Of a DNA stretch of 64,000 nucleotides, positions 34,164-42,685 are shown one piece after another. This DNA is from Pseudomonas tensinigenes (GTDB lineage: Bacteria > Pseudomonadota > Gammaproteobacteria > Pseudomonadales > Pseudomonadaceae). Made by a program: the position numbers and the translations under genes. Within the stretch, counting starts at the first letter, position 1; each line of letters starts with the position of its first letter. The notes under the pieces are model-generated. The model worked only from the letters and a program-made list of their open reading frames with translations. It was not told the DNA's origin and ran no database searches. The DNA lies in contig NZ_CP077089.1 of NCBI RefSeq assembly GCF_014268445.2, positions 3,155,501 through 3,219,500 of the forward strand. The letters are read 5' to 3'.

Positions 34164-36608
34164 TCAGCGTCGATGAAGTCCGCCACCACCACCGCCAAAC
34201 GAGCGATTCATCAATTGTGAGGAGTTGTGAAAGTTGTTGGTGCGCTGGTTGCCGAAGTTGCGTGCGGCGGATTCACGGTTGAGATTCTGCAACTGGGCAT
34301 TGTTATTGACCGGTGCATTCCGGGTCGCGCCACCCTTGACCATTGGTTGCCAGCCGTTATCGGTTTTTTTGTACACGTTGCCATCGTGACCCGCGTAAAC
34401 GTTGTCACCCACGCGTGCAGCGCCGCCATTGCGCCCGCGAACGCCACCATACTGTGTGGTGTTGCCAGTGTTGGGGTTGTACACGGCGCCACGATTGGCC
34501 GTGACCTGCGTACCGCTGCGCGCATTGCCGGCGGTGACGCGTTCGCCGGCAATGGCGCCACCGTTCGGTCCGACGGCCACGCCGCTGCGCCCAGCCGCGT
34601 AATTTCCGGTGTAGACGTTATGCACGGCACCGCGTTGACCGGCAGCCGCGACGCCAGTGCGTGAGTTATAGGAAGAACCAACCTGACCGGCCCAGCGATT
34701 GCCGGTCCAGGCGTTGTAGCCAGCGCCATAGCGGCTGACCGTGGCCCGGTCACCCCATTGGTGATAGATGTTGCCGGTAGTGCCCGCCCAGCCACCGGGA
34801 CCCCAGGCCACCGCGCCACCGCGGTAACCGTAAGCGGCGCCGCCCCAGGCCAACGGCGCTGGGTACAGGTGCGGGCCCCAGGCGTATCCCCAGCCGTAAT
34901 TGCCCCACCACGGGTAGGCGCCCCAGCCCCAACCCATGGCGACAGTGCTGCCGCCCCAGCTCCAGCCAAAACCGAAACCGAAAGTCCAGCCCGTCCACGG
35001 TGTATAGCGAATGGCGACGCCAAACCCATAAGTCACCGGCGGGCCATACCAGACGCTGCCCACCCAGGGTGTGTAGGGATAACCGGTGCCATAGACCACG
35101 ACGCCCGTGGCCGTATCAAGATTCGAACCCTGATAACCGGGCGTGTAGCCGACGACCACGGTATCGCCGCTGGACTCGTAGACTTTGACGTAGGTGAGGT
35201 AGTGCATGGGCGAGCTCGGCGGGATCGAATAGATCACCGCCGGCACGGAACTGGCGACAAGCCAAGGGCCGCTCACGCTGGTGGCGGTGAACCAGATACC
35301 GTTTTCCACGGCGTACCAACTGTTGTTGTCGACGCGGATGATGGGCGTTGCGCTGTTGACCACGTATTGCAACGTCGTGCTGTTGATGGCTTTGAGTTGC
35401 GGCTCGCCATCGAACTGTGGCGCGGTCATGTTTACCGCGCTTTTCTTGATCGCCGAGGTCTGTGGAATGGTCGCGGCGATAGCCGCTTCTTTGGCTTGCG
35501 GTGTGCCGGCTACCGACGCCTTGATGTTTTCTTTCGGGCTGTCGTCGGGGATGTTGGCGAAATCTGCCGGCAGTTTGTCTGCCGGGGTAAACGTCCACGG
35601 ACCATTCATGTCAGTGGCGCGGAACCAGCGGCCGGAGATCAGCACATAGCTGTTCTGGTCACCGATCTCCTTGAAGATGTGCCCGGTGGTATTGGTGACA
35701 TACAGCAAGCCTGTGCCTTGAATCGGTGACCACTGCGCTGCGCCATCGGTGACCAGCAATTCGGTGGGAGTGGTGGCGATGAAAATTTTCGGTTGTGGCG
35801 GTTTGGCCAGGCTGGGGACCTTGTCTTTCGGGTCGCTTTGCCCGGTCAGCAGATCCACTTGCCGGCTCTGAATGGCGGCCTGTTTGGCTTTCGCCAGATC
35901 CGCCGGCGGTGTGGCCAGACGCGTATAGGCGCCATTGAGCTGATCGGCGACCATCCAGCCATCGAAGACGTGCAGGTAATGTTTGCCCTGCGCGTCTTTC
36001 AACAACAGCGGGCGAGTGTTGATCACCCGTTGCAGCGCCGTGCCGTCTACCGGCCGGTAGGCCGCGTCGCCATCGATATAGACGAGCAGGGCGGGGACGT
36101 CGGAGCTGATGATCGTCGGTGGTGTGTTTTCCAGCGGCGCGCTGTCAGCTTTCTGCTCGGCTGACAGTACGCCGACGGCCGCTTCGAGTTGATCCAGCGA
36201 GATGGTTTTCTTGCGGTTCTCGGCGTCTTTCTGCAAAGCCGCAACCCACGTGGTGGCTTGACTGGCATCAGCCGGGAAATCGGCCTTGATGATTTTGTAC
36301 TGATCCAGCGCGACCCAGCGCGTGGCCTTGTCGACCAGCGTATGCGCACTGAATTGCACAATGCCATAGGTGGATTTGCCATCCGCGCCAGTGGCTTCAA
36401 CGGCTGCGCGGGCATTGAGGGTGTAGCCGTCCCAACTGTCGAGTTGCGGCTGATATACGGTCAGTTTCGCTTTGCCGCTGCTGATGACTTGTGGCCAGGT
36501 CGGCTCGATCGGGGCCTCGGTGGCCTCGGTGGCCGGTGCCGCCGAGGCGCTGCCGAACGCCAGCAGAAAGAGCATCAACAGCACGAAGCACGAGCGCGGG
36601 TAAGACAT
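34164..36608 (-). CDS. Large exported Gly/Trp/Tyr-rich protein
   Basis: An 814-residue protein with a signal peptide (about 1-24, FLLAFGSASA). Residues 30-480 hold repeated WF/WMVADQLNGAYTRL, WFRATDMNGPWTFT and WYAVENGIWFTATSVSGPWLVA units, which look like tandem small beta domains. Residues 515-640 are extremely rich in Gly, Trp and Tyr (GWTFGFGFGWSWGG, WGWGAYPWWGNYGWGYAWG), and the tail has NxYTGN/NxxTGN-type turns. Similar proteins are annotated as carbohydrate-binding family V/XII in Pseudomonas; that name is from memory and gives no proven function. The start is ATG at 36608, with GGAG six bases upstream. Confidence 0.75.
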   Translation of the reverse strand: MSYPRSCFVLLMLFLLAFGSASAAPATEATEAPIEPTWPQVISSGKAKLTVYQPQLDSWDGYTLNARAAVEATGADGKSTYGIVQFSAHTLVDKATRWVALDQYKIIKADFPADASQATTWVAALQKDAENRKKTISLDQLEAAVGVLSAEQKADSAPLENTPPTIISSDVPALLVYIDGDAAYRPVDGTALQRVINTRPLLLKDAQGKHYLHVFDGWMVADQLNGAYTRLATPPADLAKAKQAAIQSRQVDLLTGQSDPKDKVPSLAKPPQPKIFIATTPTELLVTDGAAQWSPIQGTGLLYVTNTTGHIFKEIGDQNSYVLISGRWFRATDMNGPWTFTPADKLPADFANIPDDSPKENIKASVAGTPQAKEAAIAATIPQTSAIKKSAVNMTAPQFDGEPQLKAINSTTLQYVVNSATPIIRVDNNSWYAVENGIWFTATSVSGPWLVASSVPAVIYSIPPSSPMHYLTYVKVYESSGDTVVVGYTPGYQGSNLDTATGVVVYGTGYPYTPWVGSVWYGPPVTYGFGVAIRYTPWTGWTFGFGFGWSWGGSTVAMGWGWGAYPWWGNYGWGYAWGPHLYPAPLAWGGAAYGYRGGAVAWGPGGWAGTTGNIYHQWGDRATVSRYGAGYNAWTGNRWAGQVGSSYNSRTGVAAAGQRGAVHNVYTGNYAAGRSGVAVGPNGGAIAGERVTAGNARSGTQVTANRGAVYNPNTGNTTQYGGVRGRNGGAARVGDNVYAGHDGNVYKKTDNGWQPMVKGGATRNAPVNNNAQLQNLNRESAARNFGNQRTNNFHNSSQLMNRSFGGGGGGLHRR

Positions 36609-36795
36609 TGTCAGCTCCATCGACAGGCCTATTTCTAAAGGAATAACGGCAAAAGCACGACCGTCGAAAAAGCATAGCCGCCCGCCATGGAAATACCCGG
36701 CGGATTCGCCGATTGGCGCAAAGTCGAATGTGGCAGGGTGTTGCGATGTGGTATTTCAAGGCACGACATTTTGAAAACAGTCATGCGAGGCAGTC

Positions 36796-37779
36796 ATGTT
36801 CAACGCCATTGTGATCGACAAAGACGACAGCGGTTATCGCGCCAACCTGCAGCAGGTCAACGAAGAGCAATTGCCCGAAGGCGATGTCACCGTGGCCGTC
36901 GCGTACAGCACCCTGAACTTCAAGGACGGTCTGGCGATTACCGGCAGCAGCCCGGTGGTGCGCAAATTTCCAATGGTGCCGGGGATCGACCTGGCGGGCA
37001 CCGTGGAAGCCAGTTCCCACCCCGACTATAAGGTGGGTGATCAGGTGGTGCTGAATGGCTGGGGCGTTGGCGAAAATCACTGGGGAGGTCTGGCGCAGAA
37101 GGCGCGGCTCAATGGCGACTGGCTGATTCCCTTACCCAAGGACTTTACCGCGGCGCAAGCCATGGCCATCGGTACGGCCGGTTATACGGCGATGCTGTGC
37201 ATTCTGGCGCTTGAGCGTAATGGCGTGACGCCAGAGCAGGGTGAAGTCCTGGTGACGGGCGCCAATGGCGGCGTCGGCAGTTTTGCCATCGCCCTGCTGA
37301 GCAAGCTTGGTTATCGCGTCGTCGCGTCCACCGGCCGCGTTTCCGAGCATGAATATCTGCAGCAATTGGGCGCCAGTGAAATCATCGACCGCGCCACGTT
37401 GTCAGCGCCCGGCAAGCCGCTGGCCAAAGAGCGTTGGGCAGCGGTAATCGATTCGGTCGGCAGTCACACGCTGGCCAATGCTTGCGCGAGCACCCGCTCC
37501 GAAGGCACCGTCGCCGCCTGTGGTCTGGCGCAAGGCATGGATTTCCCGGCTTCGGTGGCGCCGTTCATTTTGCGCGGCGTGACCCTGGCCGGCATCAACA
37601 GCGTGACCCAGCCCAAGGCCCGCCGCCTGCAAGCGTGGGATCGTCTGGCCAAGGATCTGGATTTCTCCTTGCTGGCCTTGATCAGCCATGAAATCGGCTT
37701 GAGTGAAGCCATCGATGCGGCGCCGAAATTGCTCGCCGGGCAACTTCGCGGACGGGTTGTGGTGGACGTCAATCGCTGA
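36796..37779 (+). CDS. Acrylyl-CoA reductase-type zinc-free alcohol dehydrogenase (AcuI/YhdH family)
   Basis: A 327-residue medium-chain reductase of the quinone oxidoreductase branch. AcuI/YhdH enzymes reduce acryloyl-CoA to propionyl-CoA with NADPH. Family marks are NFKDGLAITG near the start, PGIDLAGTVE, GWGVGENHWGGLAQKARLNGDWL, IGTAGYTAMLCI and the nucleotide-binding VTGANGGVGSFAIALL. The structural zinc ligands of classical ADHs are absent. ATG at 36796 is preceded by GCGAGGCAG. It is a single gene. Confidence 0.9.
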   Translation: MFNAIVIDKDDSGYRANLQQVNEEQLPEGDVTVAVAYSTLNFKDGLAITGSSPVVRKFPMVPGIDLAGTVEASSHPDYKVGDQVVLNGWGVGENHWGGLAQKARLNGDWLIPLPKDFTAAQAMAIGTAGYTAMLCILALERNGVTPEQGEVLVTGANGGVGSFAIALLSKLGYRVVASTGRVSEHEYLQQLGASEIIDRATLSAPGKPLAKERWAAVIDSVGSHTLANACASTRSEGTVAACGLAQGMDFPASVAPFILRGVTLAGINSVTQPKARRLQAWDRLAKDLDFSLLALISHEIGLSEAIDAAPKLLAGQLRGRVVVDVNR

Positions 37780-37806
37780 CAACCGCCGATGGCGCGGGAC
37801 AGCCTC

Positions 37807-38874
37807 TCAGGACGCCGTCTCACGCTCCAGCAACTGACGCTTGCGCTCGACACCCCAGCGATAACCGGAAAGATTGCCATCGCTGCGCACCACGCGGTGG
37901 CAAGGGATCGCCACCGCCAGGCGGTTGGCTCCGCAAGCCTGGGCCACCGCGCGCATGGACGTCGGTGCGCCGATGCGCTGGGCAATTTCGGCGTAGCTGG
38001 CGGTGCTGCCCAACGGAATCTCCCGCAGCGCTTGCCAGACACGTTCCTGAAACGCTGTCCCACGCACGTCCAGTGGCAGGTCCAGGCCAATGGCCGGCGC
38101 TTCGATAAAACCCACGACTTTGGCGATCAACTGTTCAAACTCGCTGTCTGCGCCAATCAGGTTGGCTTTACGAAACTGATCCTGCAGGTCGCACACCAGT
38201 TGATGCGGGTCGTCACCCAACAGAATCGCGCACACCCCACGCTCGCTTTGCGCCACCAGAATCGCGCCGAGCGAGCATTGGCCGACGGCAAAATGAATGT
38301 CGTTGTTCTTTCCGGCAGCGCGATAGTCACCGGGTTTCATCCCCAGCAAGTGATTGGCTGATTCATAGAAACGACTGTTGGAGTTGAAACCTGCTTCATA
38401 CAGGGCGTCCGTCACTGAACTGCCGTCCGCGAGATGCTCACGCACTCTGCGCGAACGATGGGCCGCCGCGTAGGCTCTGGGTGTGAGGCCGGTGGCGGCT
38501 TTGAACACCCGATGAAAGTGAAACGGGCTCAAACCGGCCGTCTCTGCCAGCTCGCTCAGGGCGGGCGGATTCTCGGCCGTTTCGATTTGCCGGCAAGCTG
38601 TGGCGACGGTCGCGGCATGCTGCGCGGCGACATCACTTTGATCCTTGCTTGCACGTTTGCTAGGCCGGTACCCCGCTGCTTCGGCCTGTTGGGCGGTGTC
38701 GAAAAACTCGACATTTTGCGGTTTCGGCAGGCGTGCCAGGCTGCTCGGGCGGCAGTAGATGCCAGTGGTTTTCACCGCGTAGACAAACTGCCCGTCCGCC
38801 TGCGGATCGCGCGCAAGCACGGCGGCCCAGCGAGGATCATGTTCGGTGTTGAGCGGGGTCGAAAGCGTTTTCAT
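37807..38874 (-). CDS. ada: Ada-like methylated-DNA repair protein/AraC regulator with degenerate zinc domain
   Basis: A 355-residue protein with the three parts of Ada: N-terminal Ada_Zn-binding domain (about 12-80), AraC-type HTH (about 100-185, LSELAETAGLSPFHFHRVFK) and C-terminal O6-methylguanine-DNA methyltransferase (about 195-355) with the active-site Cys in AVAIPCHRVV. In the zinc domain only Cys41 (GIYCRPSS) remains; the other three Cys ligands of E. coli Ada are Ser, Ser and Ala (CRPSS, RPSKRA). Repair of O6-methylguanine should work, but methylphosphotriester sensing as in E. coli seems lost. alkB and a related oxygenase lie just upstream on the same strand. Confidence 0.88.
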   Translation of the reverse strand: MKTLSTPLNTEHDPRWAAVLARDPQADGQFVYAVKTTGIYCRPSSLARLPKPQNVEFFDTAQQAEAAGYRPSKRASKDQSDVAAQHAATVATACRQIETAENPPALSELAETAGLSPFHFHRVFKAATGLTPRAYAAAHRSRRVREHLADGSSVTDALYEAGFNSNSRFYESANHLLGMKPGDYRAAGKNNDIHFAVGQCSLGAILVAQSERGVCAILLGDDPHQLVCDLQDQFRKANLIGADSEFEQLIAKVVGFIEAPAIGLDLPLDVRGTAFQERVWQALREIPLGSTASYAEIAQRIGAPTSMRAVAQACGANRLAVAIPCHRVVRSDGNLSGYRWGVERKRQLLERETAS

Positions 38875-38961
38875 GATGAGTGATCCGTTGACCTGTTTGA
38901 TTCAGGTTAACCAGCCTCGCCTGGCACAACACTCCGGGCCTTGCGGTCAAACTTTTCGAGC

Positions 38962-39633
38962 TCAGCGAGCAACCCGAAAAGTCAGGTTGATCCGTTGTTC
39001 ACCCAAGCGTGGATGCTGACCTTGTTTGATCGGCAATACGCCGTGGTAGCGCAATCGGTCAACGCCGCCCCAGACCACCAAGTCACCGTGCAGCAGGGGG
39101 ATTCGCCGGGTCTTGTCGCTGCGTGCAAAACCACCGAACAGAAACATGGCCGGCAATCCGAGTGACAGGGAAACGATCGGCGCGGCGTAGTCCTTTTCGT
39201 CTTTATCCTGATGCAATGACATTTTTGCGCCAGGGACATAGCGATTGATCAGACAGGAATCTGCAGTGAAATCAGAAAAACCAGCTCGCTCGGCAGCCGA
39301 ATGCGCCAGAGCAGCGAACGATGTTGGCATCTGCGGCCAAGGCTGCCCGCTGAGCGGATCGACAGCCGAATAACGATAGCCGCTGCGATCGGTGATCCAG
39401 CCCCAGTCACCGCAACTGCTGGTGCCGACTGACATGCTGAAGCCGCCAGGTGTCACCATGTGACGCAAGGGCGATGCGGCGAGAACGACGTCCAGTGCCG
39501 GCAGCAACTGATCGACAATCGGCAGGGCGAAGCCGCGCAAGAGCCAGGATTGCTCGCCAATTTGTTCGGCTCGGGCTTGTTGTTCGGGTTCGTGGTCAGC
39601 GAACAGGTCGAATGTTGTTGAAAACATAGCCAT
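38962..39633 (-). CDS. alkB: Alpha-ketoglutarate-dependent DNA dioxygenase AlkB
   Basis: AlkB removes methyl groups from 1-methyladenine and 3-methylcytosine by Fe(II)/2-oxoglutarate oxidation. The 223-residue protein has MVTPGGFSMSVGTSSCGDWGW, the iron ligands H and D in LHQDKDEKD, and the later His in LRYHGVLP, followed by the 2-oxoglutarate Arg in INLTFRVAR. The ATG at 39633 overlaps the stop of the preceding oxygenase gene (TGATG), so the two are coupled; the frame continues upstream but inside that gene. Confidence 0.94.
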   Translation of the reverse strand: MAMFSTTFDLFADHEPEQQARAEQIGEQSWLLRGFALPIVDQLLPALDVVLAASPLRHMVTPGGFSMSVGTSSCGDWGWITDRSGYRYSAVDPLSGQPWPQMPTSFAALAHSAAERAGFSDFTADSCLINRYVPGAKMSLHQDKDEKDYAAPIVSLSLGLPAMFLFGGFARSDKTRRIPLLHGDLVVWGGVDRLRYHGVLPIKQGQHPRLGEQRINLTFRVAR

Positions 39634-40343
39634 CAGGTTGCGTCGTGAAAGATGATGCCTAGGGTATGCCTTTTTCCACTGTGCAGGCGACTGACGCCAT
39701 GACGCATGGTCACTCGATAGTCGCCGCGCCCGCCTTTGACCGGGCGTTGATTCACGGCAAAAATCAGTGCGTCGCCTTGTTTCAGGTCTTGCACCAATGG
39801 ACGCGATTGCATGCGCGGGCGTTGTTCGGTGAGCACGAATTCGCCGCCGGTAAAATCCTTGCCCGGTTCTGACAGAAGAATCGCCACTTGCAAGGGAAAT
39901 ACCAATTCGCCGTACAAGTCCTGGTGCAGACAGTTGTAATCCTGCGGGCCGTACTGCAATAGAAGCGGAGTAGGGCGCGTCTGGCCGGCGGCATGGCAGT
40001 GTTGTAGGAACTCGCTGTGGGTCTCGGGAAAGCGCTTTGCCAGGTTCATGCGTTCGAACCAGCGGTTTGCCAGCGGCACCAGATGAGGGTAAAGCGCAGT
40101 GCGCAGGCGTTCTACGGTTGAGGGAAGCGGATAGCGGAAATACTTGTACTCGCCACGACCGAAACCGTGACGCGCCATGATGACCTGCGAGCGAAACGGT
40201 TCGGCTTGCGGATAGAGCGCACTTAAACGCTCGCAGCTTTTTGACGACAGCAGTGAGCGGATAATCGCGCAACCATCGTGATCCATTTGCTGCTCCAGAC
40301 TTGCCCAGTCGAGCAACTCCAGCCGGGAGGGTGACATTGACAT
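39633..40343 (-). CDS. 2OG-Fe(II) oxygenase family protein
   Basis: A 236-residue Fe(II)/2-oxoglutarate oxygenase of the prolyl-4-hydroxylase-like type. Iron ligands H and D lie in CLHQDLYGELVFP, the second His in TMRHGVSRLHSG and the cosubstrate-binding Arg/Lys nearby in GKRHTLGIIFHDA. Starts at 40343 (AAGG seven bases upstream), 40361 or 40403 are possible. It overlaps alkB by one base and lies in an alkylation-repair neighbourhood, so a nucleic-acid or protein repair role is plausible but unproven. Confidence 0.82.
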   Translation of the reverse strand: MSMSPSRLELLDWASLEQQMDHDGCAIIRSLLSSKSCERLSALYPQAEPFRSQVIMARHGFGRGEYKYFRYPLPSTVERLRTALYPHLVPLANRWFERMNLAKRFPETHSEFLQHCHAAGQTRPTPLLLQYGPQDYNCLHQDLYGELVFPLQVAILLSEPGKDFTGGEFVLTEQRPRMQSRPLVQDLKQGDALIFAVNQRPVKGGRGDYRVTMRHGVSRLHSGKRHTLGIIFHDAT

Positions 40344-40436
40344 GCTGACGCCTTGACTCATGGTCGAGGCGGTCAGCTTAGGCAGGGCCTTGCGGCAGAA
40401 CACTCCGCCGCTTGCGGTCGAATTCGTGGTTGCGCC

Positions 40437-40613
40437 TTACAGTGCTTTGCTGACGCTGATTTCGCTGATCACGTCGTCGCTCTGACCGTGAATCGCGTCC
40501 AGAGCAACTTTGGCTTCTTCTTCGGTGCCGTTTTCGAGCTGCGCGAACTCAAAGCGGCGTTCACCGTTGAGTTTGTACTTGATGACGTATTTGGTCGTTT
40601 GGGCCACGGTCAT
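40437..40613 (-). CDS. Small hypothetical protein, 58 residues
   Basis: A 58-codon frame from ATG at 40613, with GGAAAG five bases upstream. The protein begins MTVAQTTKYVIKYKLNGERR and is rich in acidic residues near the end (ENGTEEEAKVALDAIHGQSDDVISEISV). The alternating pattern suggests a small alpha/beta fold. It starts 28 bp after the DUF1883 gene on the same strand, probably as one operon. No family was recognised. Confidence 0.7.
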   Translation of the reverse strand: MTVAQTTKYVIKYKLNGERRFEFAQLENGTEEEAKVALDAIHGQSDDVISEISVSKAL

Positions 40614-40641
40614 GCTTTCCTTTCTGGTTGGATGGCGCGTC

Positions 40642-40944
40642 TCAGCTGAGTTTGGTGCTGGAGCGACGGATGATCTTGATCGAATGGGTCAGCGTCGGCT
40701 TGCGGGTCACGCTGATCGCACGGCGGTTGACGGTGTCGATGGTGATGTTCCAGAAACCGGTGCTCGGCGCGGTGATACGGGCCGGAAACGTGTCGAAGGC
40801 GCCGCCGTGATAGGTGTGACGGCCGCCATTCTTGAAGCTGCGGAAGTTGGCGTCGTTCATCAGACGGATGTTGCACATTTGCGAGCATTGGATGACGACG
40901 ATGTCGTCTTCGTTGAGGTGCTCGCGCTGGTGAATGAATTTCAT
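40642..40944 (-). CDS. DUF1883 domain-containing protein
   Basis: A 100-residue protein starting MKFIHQREHLNEDDIVVIQC, with SQMCNIRLMNDANFRSFKNGGRHTYHGG, FPARITAPSTGFWNITIDT: the pattern of the DUF1883 family, a small beta-rich domain of unknown function. ATG at 40944 follows GGAGG at nine bases; the longer frame to 41019 is not needed. In other bacteria the domain is sometimes fused to TIR domains, which hints at a ligand-binding role, but nothing here shows it. Confidence 0.8.
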   Translation of the reverse strand: MKFIHQREHLNEDDIVVIQCSQMCNIRLMNDANFRSFKNGGRHTYHGGAFDTFPARITAPSTGFWNITIDTVNRRAISVTRKPTLTHSIKIIRRSSTKLS

Positions 40945-41154
40945 GGGCGCCTCCAGAAGGGCTTTTTCTACAAAATCAAAACGATAGCTTGTAATTGCGC
41001 GCAGTTTATCAGCCTGCACGGGTTATTATCTGGCCGTCGGGCGTTGGTTTGACAATTTTGAACAGATATTCGCGATTGGATGCGAGTTAAATGCAGAAGG
41101 CCCCGGAGAAAAACGGCATTTGTGCTGTCGGACGGTCTTTAACGGAGGAATTGT

Positions 41155-41511
41155 ATGAAGTGGGGTGTGGTGTGTCTGCCGTTGGTTCTGGCTGTGGGTG
41201 GTTGTGCGAGTGTTTCCGAAATCAATGAAACGCTGCCGACCGTGAGCGTAATCTCCGGCAAGAAACCCCATGAATATGCTCAATGCCTGGCCGAGAAGCT
41301 GGCGGACAGCCGCGGCGCGCTGCAAATGCAGCCACACAAGGACGGTGTTCGGGTCATCGTCCCGGGGAAATTTTCCACCGGCGCGGCAGCGGTATTTGAT
41401 ATTGAAGATCGCTCCGGCGGCAGCAGCATCAAGCTGCATGAGCGCATGTCGAATGTGCCAGTGCGTCCGCGTGACGTGCGAAACGCTGCCAATGCATGTA
41501 TTTCCGGCTGA
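41155..41511 (+). CDS. Small lipoprotein
   Basis: A 118-residue protein with a lipoprotein signal: MKWGVVCLPLVLAVGGC with lipobox VGGC (Cys17), followed by A-S, which predicts outer-membrane anchoring. The mature part (SVISGKKPHEYAQCLAEKLADSRGALQMQP..., SGGSSIKLHERM) has a possible second Cys pair but no known domain. ATG at 41155 has GGAGG seven bases upstream. Confidence 0.8.
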   Translation: MKWGVVCLPLVLAVGGCASVSEINETLPTVSVISGKKPHEYAQCLAEKLADSRGALQMQPHKDGVRVIVPGKFSTGAAAVFDIEDRSGGSSIKLHERMSNVPVRPRDVRNAANACISG

Positions 41512-41582
41512 TAGACTGACAGTCATCAGCACCGATGCCGTCGCAGTCATGCTGTGACGGCATTTTCATTTATGGAGCCGCG

Positions 41583-41813
41583 ATGAAGCGAGAGCAAGTA
41601 CGGGAACGCCACGTAGAGGGGCTGATCTCTGCCACCCACGTCATCCAGAACCCGGCGAATCCGGGAGAATGGATTGTGTTTTTCAAGAAAAGCGCTGGCC
41701 GCAGTTATTTCCTGGTGGACGATAACGACGAGGTCGAGTCTTTCAATCGACTCGACGATCTGATCGAGGTGGTGCGCGGACTCGGAATCAAGTTCGCCGA
41801 AATTCATATGTAA
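41583..41813 (+). CDS. Hypothetical protein, 76 residues
   Basis: ATG at 41583 with GGAG eight bases upstream. The product has a compact alpha/beta-like pattern (WIVFFKKSAGRSYFLVDDNDEVESFNRLDDLIEVVRGLGIKFAEIHM read in parts) and no signal sequence. No family was recognised. It lies 71 bp after the lipoprotein gene on the same strand and may be co-transcribed. It converges on the second lipoprotein gene with only 3 bp between the stops. Confidence 0.7.
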   Translation: MKREQVRERHVEGLISATHVIQNPANPGEWIVFFKKSAGRSYFLVDDNDEVESFNRLDDLIEVVRGLGIKFAEIHM

Positions 41814-41816
41814 GGT

Positions 41817-42104
41817 CTATTTGCAGACCACGACGACGCTGCGGTTTTTGTAGTTGCCGACATCGACGCCGAGGGTTTTGTCGCTTTCTTTGGGCGCAGG
41901 CGTGCCGTCAGTGCCAACGATGCGATAGCCAGTGCCCGCGCAAGAGGCATCGGCCTTTTCATAGCAGGTCGCCCAGGAGTTGGCTTCGCCGGAGCAATCG
42001 ATGGACAGCCCCTGTTCGCCGTTATTCAGGTAGGTAGGTTGGGAGGTGGCGCAGCCGGCCAGAGCCAATACCGCAATCAGGGGCAGCCATTTTTTCAAGG
42101 TCAT
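41817..42104 (-). CDS. Small lipoprotein
   Basis: A 95-residue protein starting MTLKKWLPLIAVLALAGC, with lipobox LAGC (Cys18) and A-T after it, so an outer-membrane lipoprotein. Four further Cys (SIDCSG, WATCYEK, ASCAGTG, VVVCK) could form two disulphides in the periplasm. A TTG six codons upstream is possible but less likely as start. No family beyond generic lipoprotein. Confidence 0.78.
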   Translation of the reverse strand: MTLKKWLPLIAVLALAGCATSQPTYLNNGEQGLSIDCSGEANSWATCYEKADASCAGTGYRIVGTDGTPAPKESDKTLGVDVGNYKNRSVVVVCK

Positions 42105-42199
42105 GTTCGTGGTCTTCAGCAAGGGGGACTAGACGCTCTGACAGCGCCGCTGTGAAAAGGTTATAGCGTTTGGCCACTTGTTTGTAGGTGGGCACAAAA

Positions 42200-42222
42200 A
42201 AGCCCTGCTCAAAGGCAGGGCT
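42200..42222 (-). terminator. Terminator after the 61-residue gene
   Basis: AAGCCCTGC pairs with GCAGGGCTT; on the minus strand TTTTTT follows. Confidence 0.85.
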
Positions 42223-42241
42223 TGGGGCGTATCGCAGCAGA

Positions 42242-42427
42242 TCAGTCCTGATCTTTGCCGCGGCGCTTGGCCGATGCCGGAGTGTCGGTGAACACTGCCG
42301 CTACATCGGTCGCCATTTGTTCGCTGTCGAAAGGCCCGGCGATGTGTTCGCCATTGGTGGTGGTCAGCGTCCACTTGCCGTCTTTCTTGTCGATCACATA
42401 CCCGTTGACGATTTTTACCGCAGCCAT
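42242..42427 (-). CDS. Hypothetical protein, 61 residues
   Basis: The product begins MAAVKIVNGYVIDKKDGKWTLTTTNGEHIAGPF and ends with a basic tail SAKRRGKDQD. It has neither signal peptide nor membrane segment. The WTLTTTNGEHIAGPFDSEQMA segment suggests a small WGR-like or DUF-type beta fold, but no family is assigned. AGACAAATAG precedes the ATG. A terminator follows 19 bp downstream. Confidence 0.65.
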   Translation of the reverse strand: MAAVKIVNGYVIDKKDGKWTLTTTNGEHIAGPFDSEQMATDVAAVFTDTPASAKRRGKDQD

Positions 42428-42685
42428 CTATTTGTCTCGTTCGCTGGTTCAAAGGCGCCATGATACCGGCAAATGCTGGCATTGGGGGGCGATGAGCGTA
42501 TGGTAATCCGGATTGTCGACAGCTTTGAGCTACGCTGATCTGGCTGCGTCAGGATGTCGATGGAACTATCGGCGAGAATATTTCTCTATGTTGGCATCGG
42601 TTAGCCAGTGCGGGGCATTGTAAGGTGCACGCCGCCTGATTAGACTGCGCCGAAACTCGTACACACAGCCCTTTCAAGGACTTAT

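Noticed and set aside
38962..40272. Single 436-residue frame covering alkB
   Set aside because: The upstream part is antisense or out of frame to the 2OG-Fe(II) oxygenase; AlkB homologues begin near 39633.
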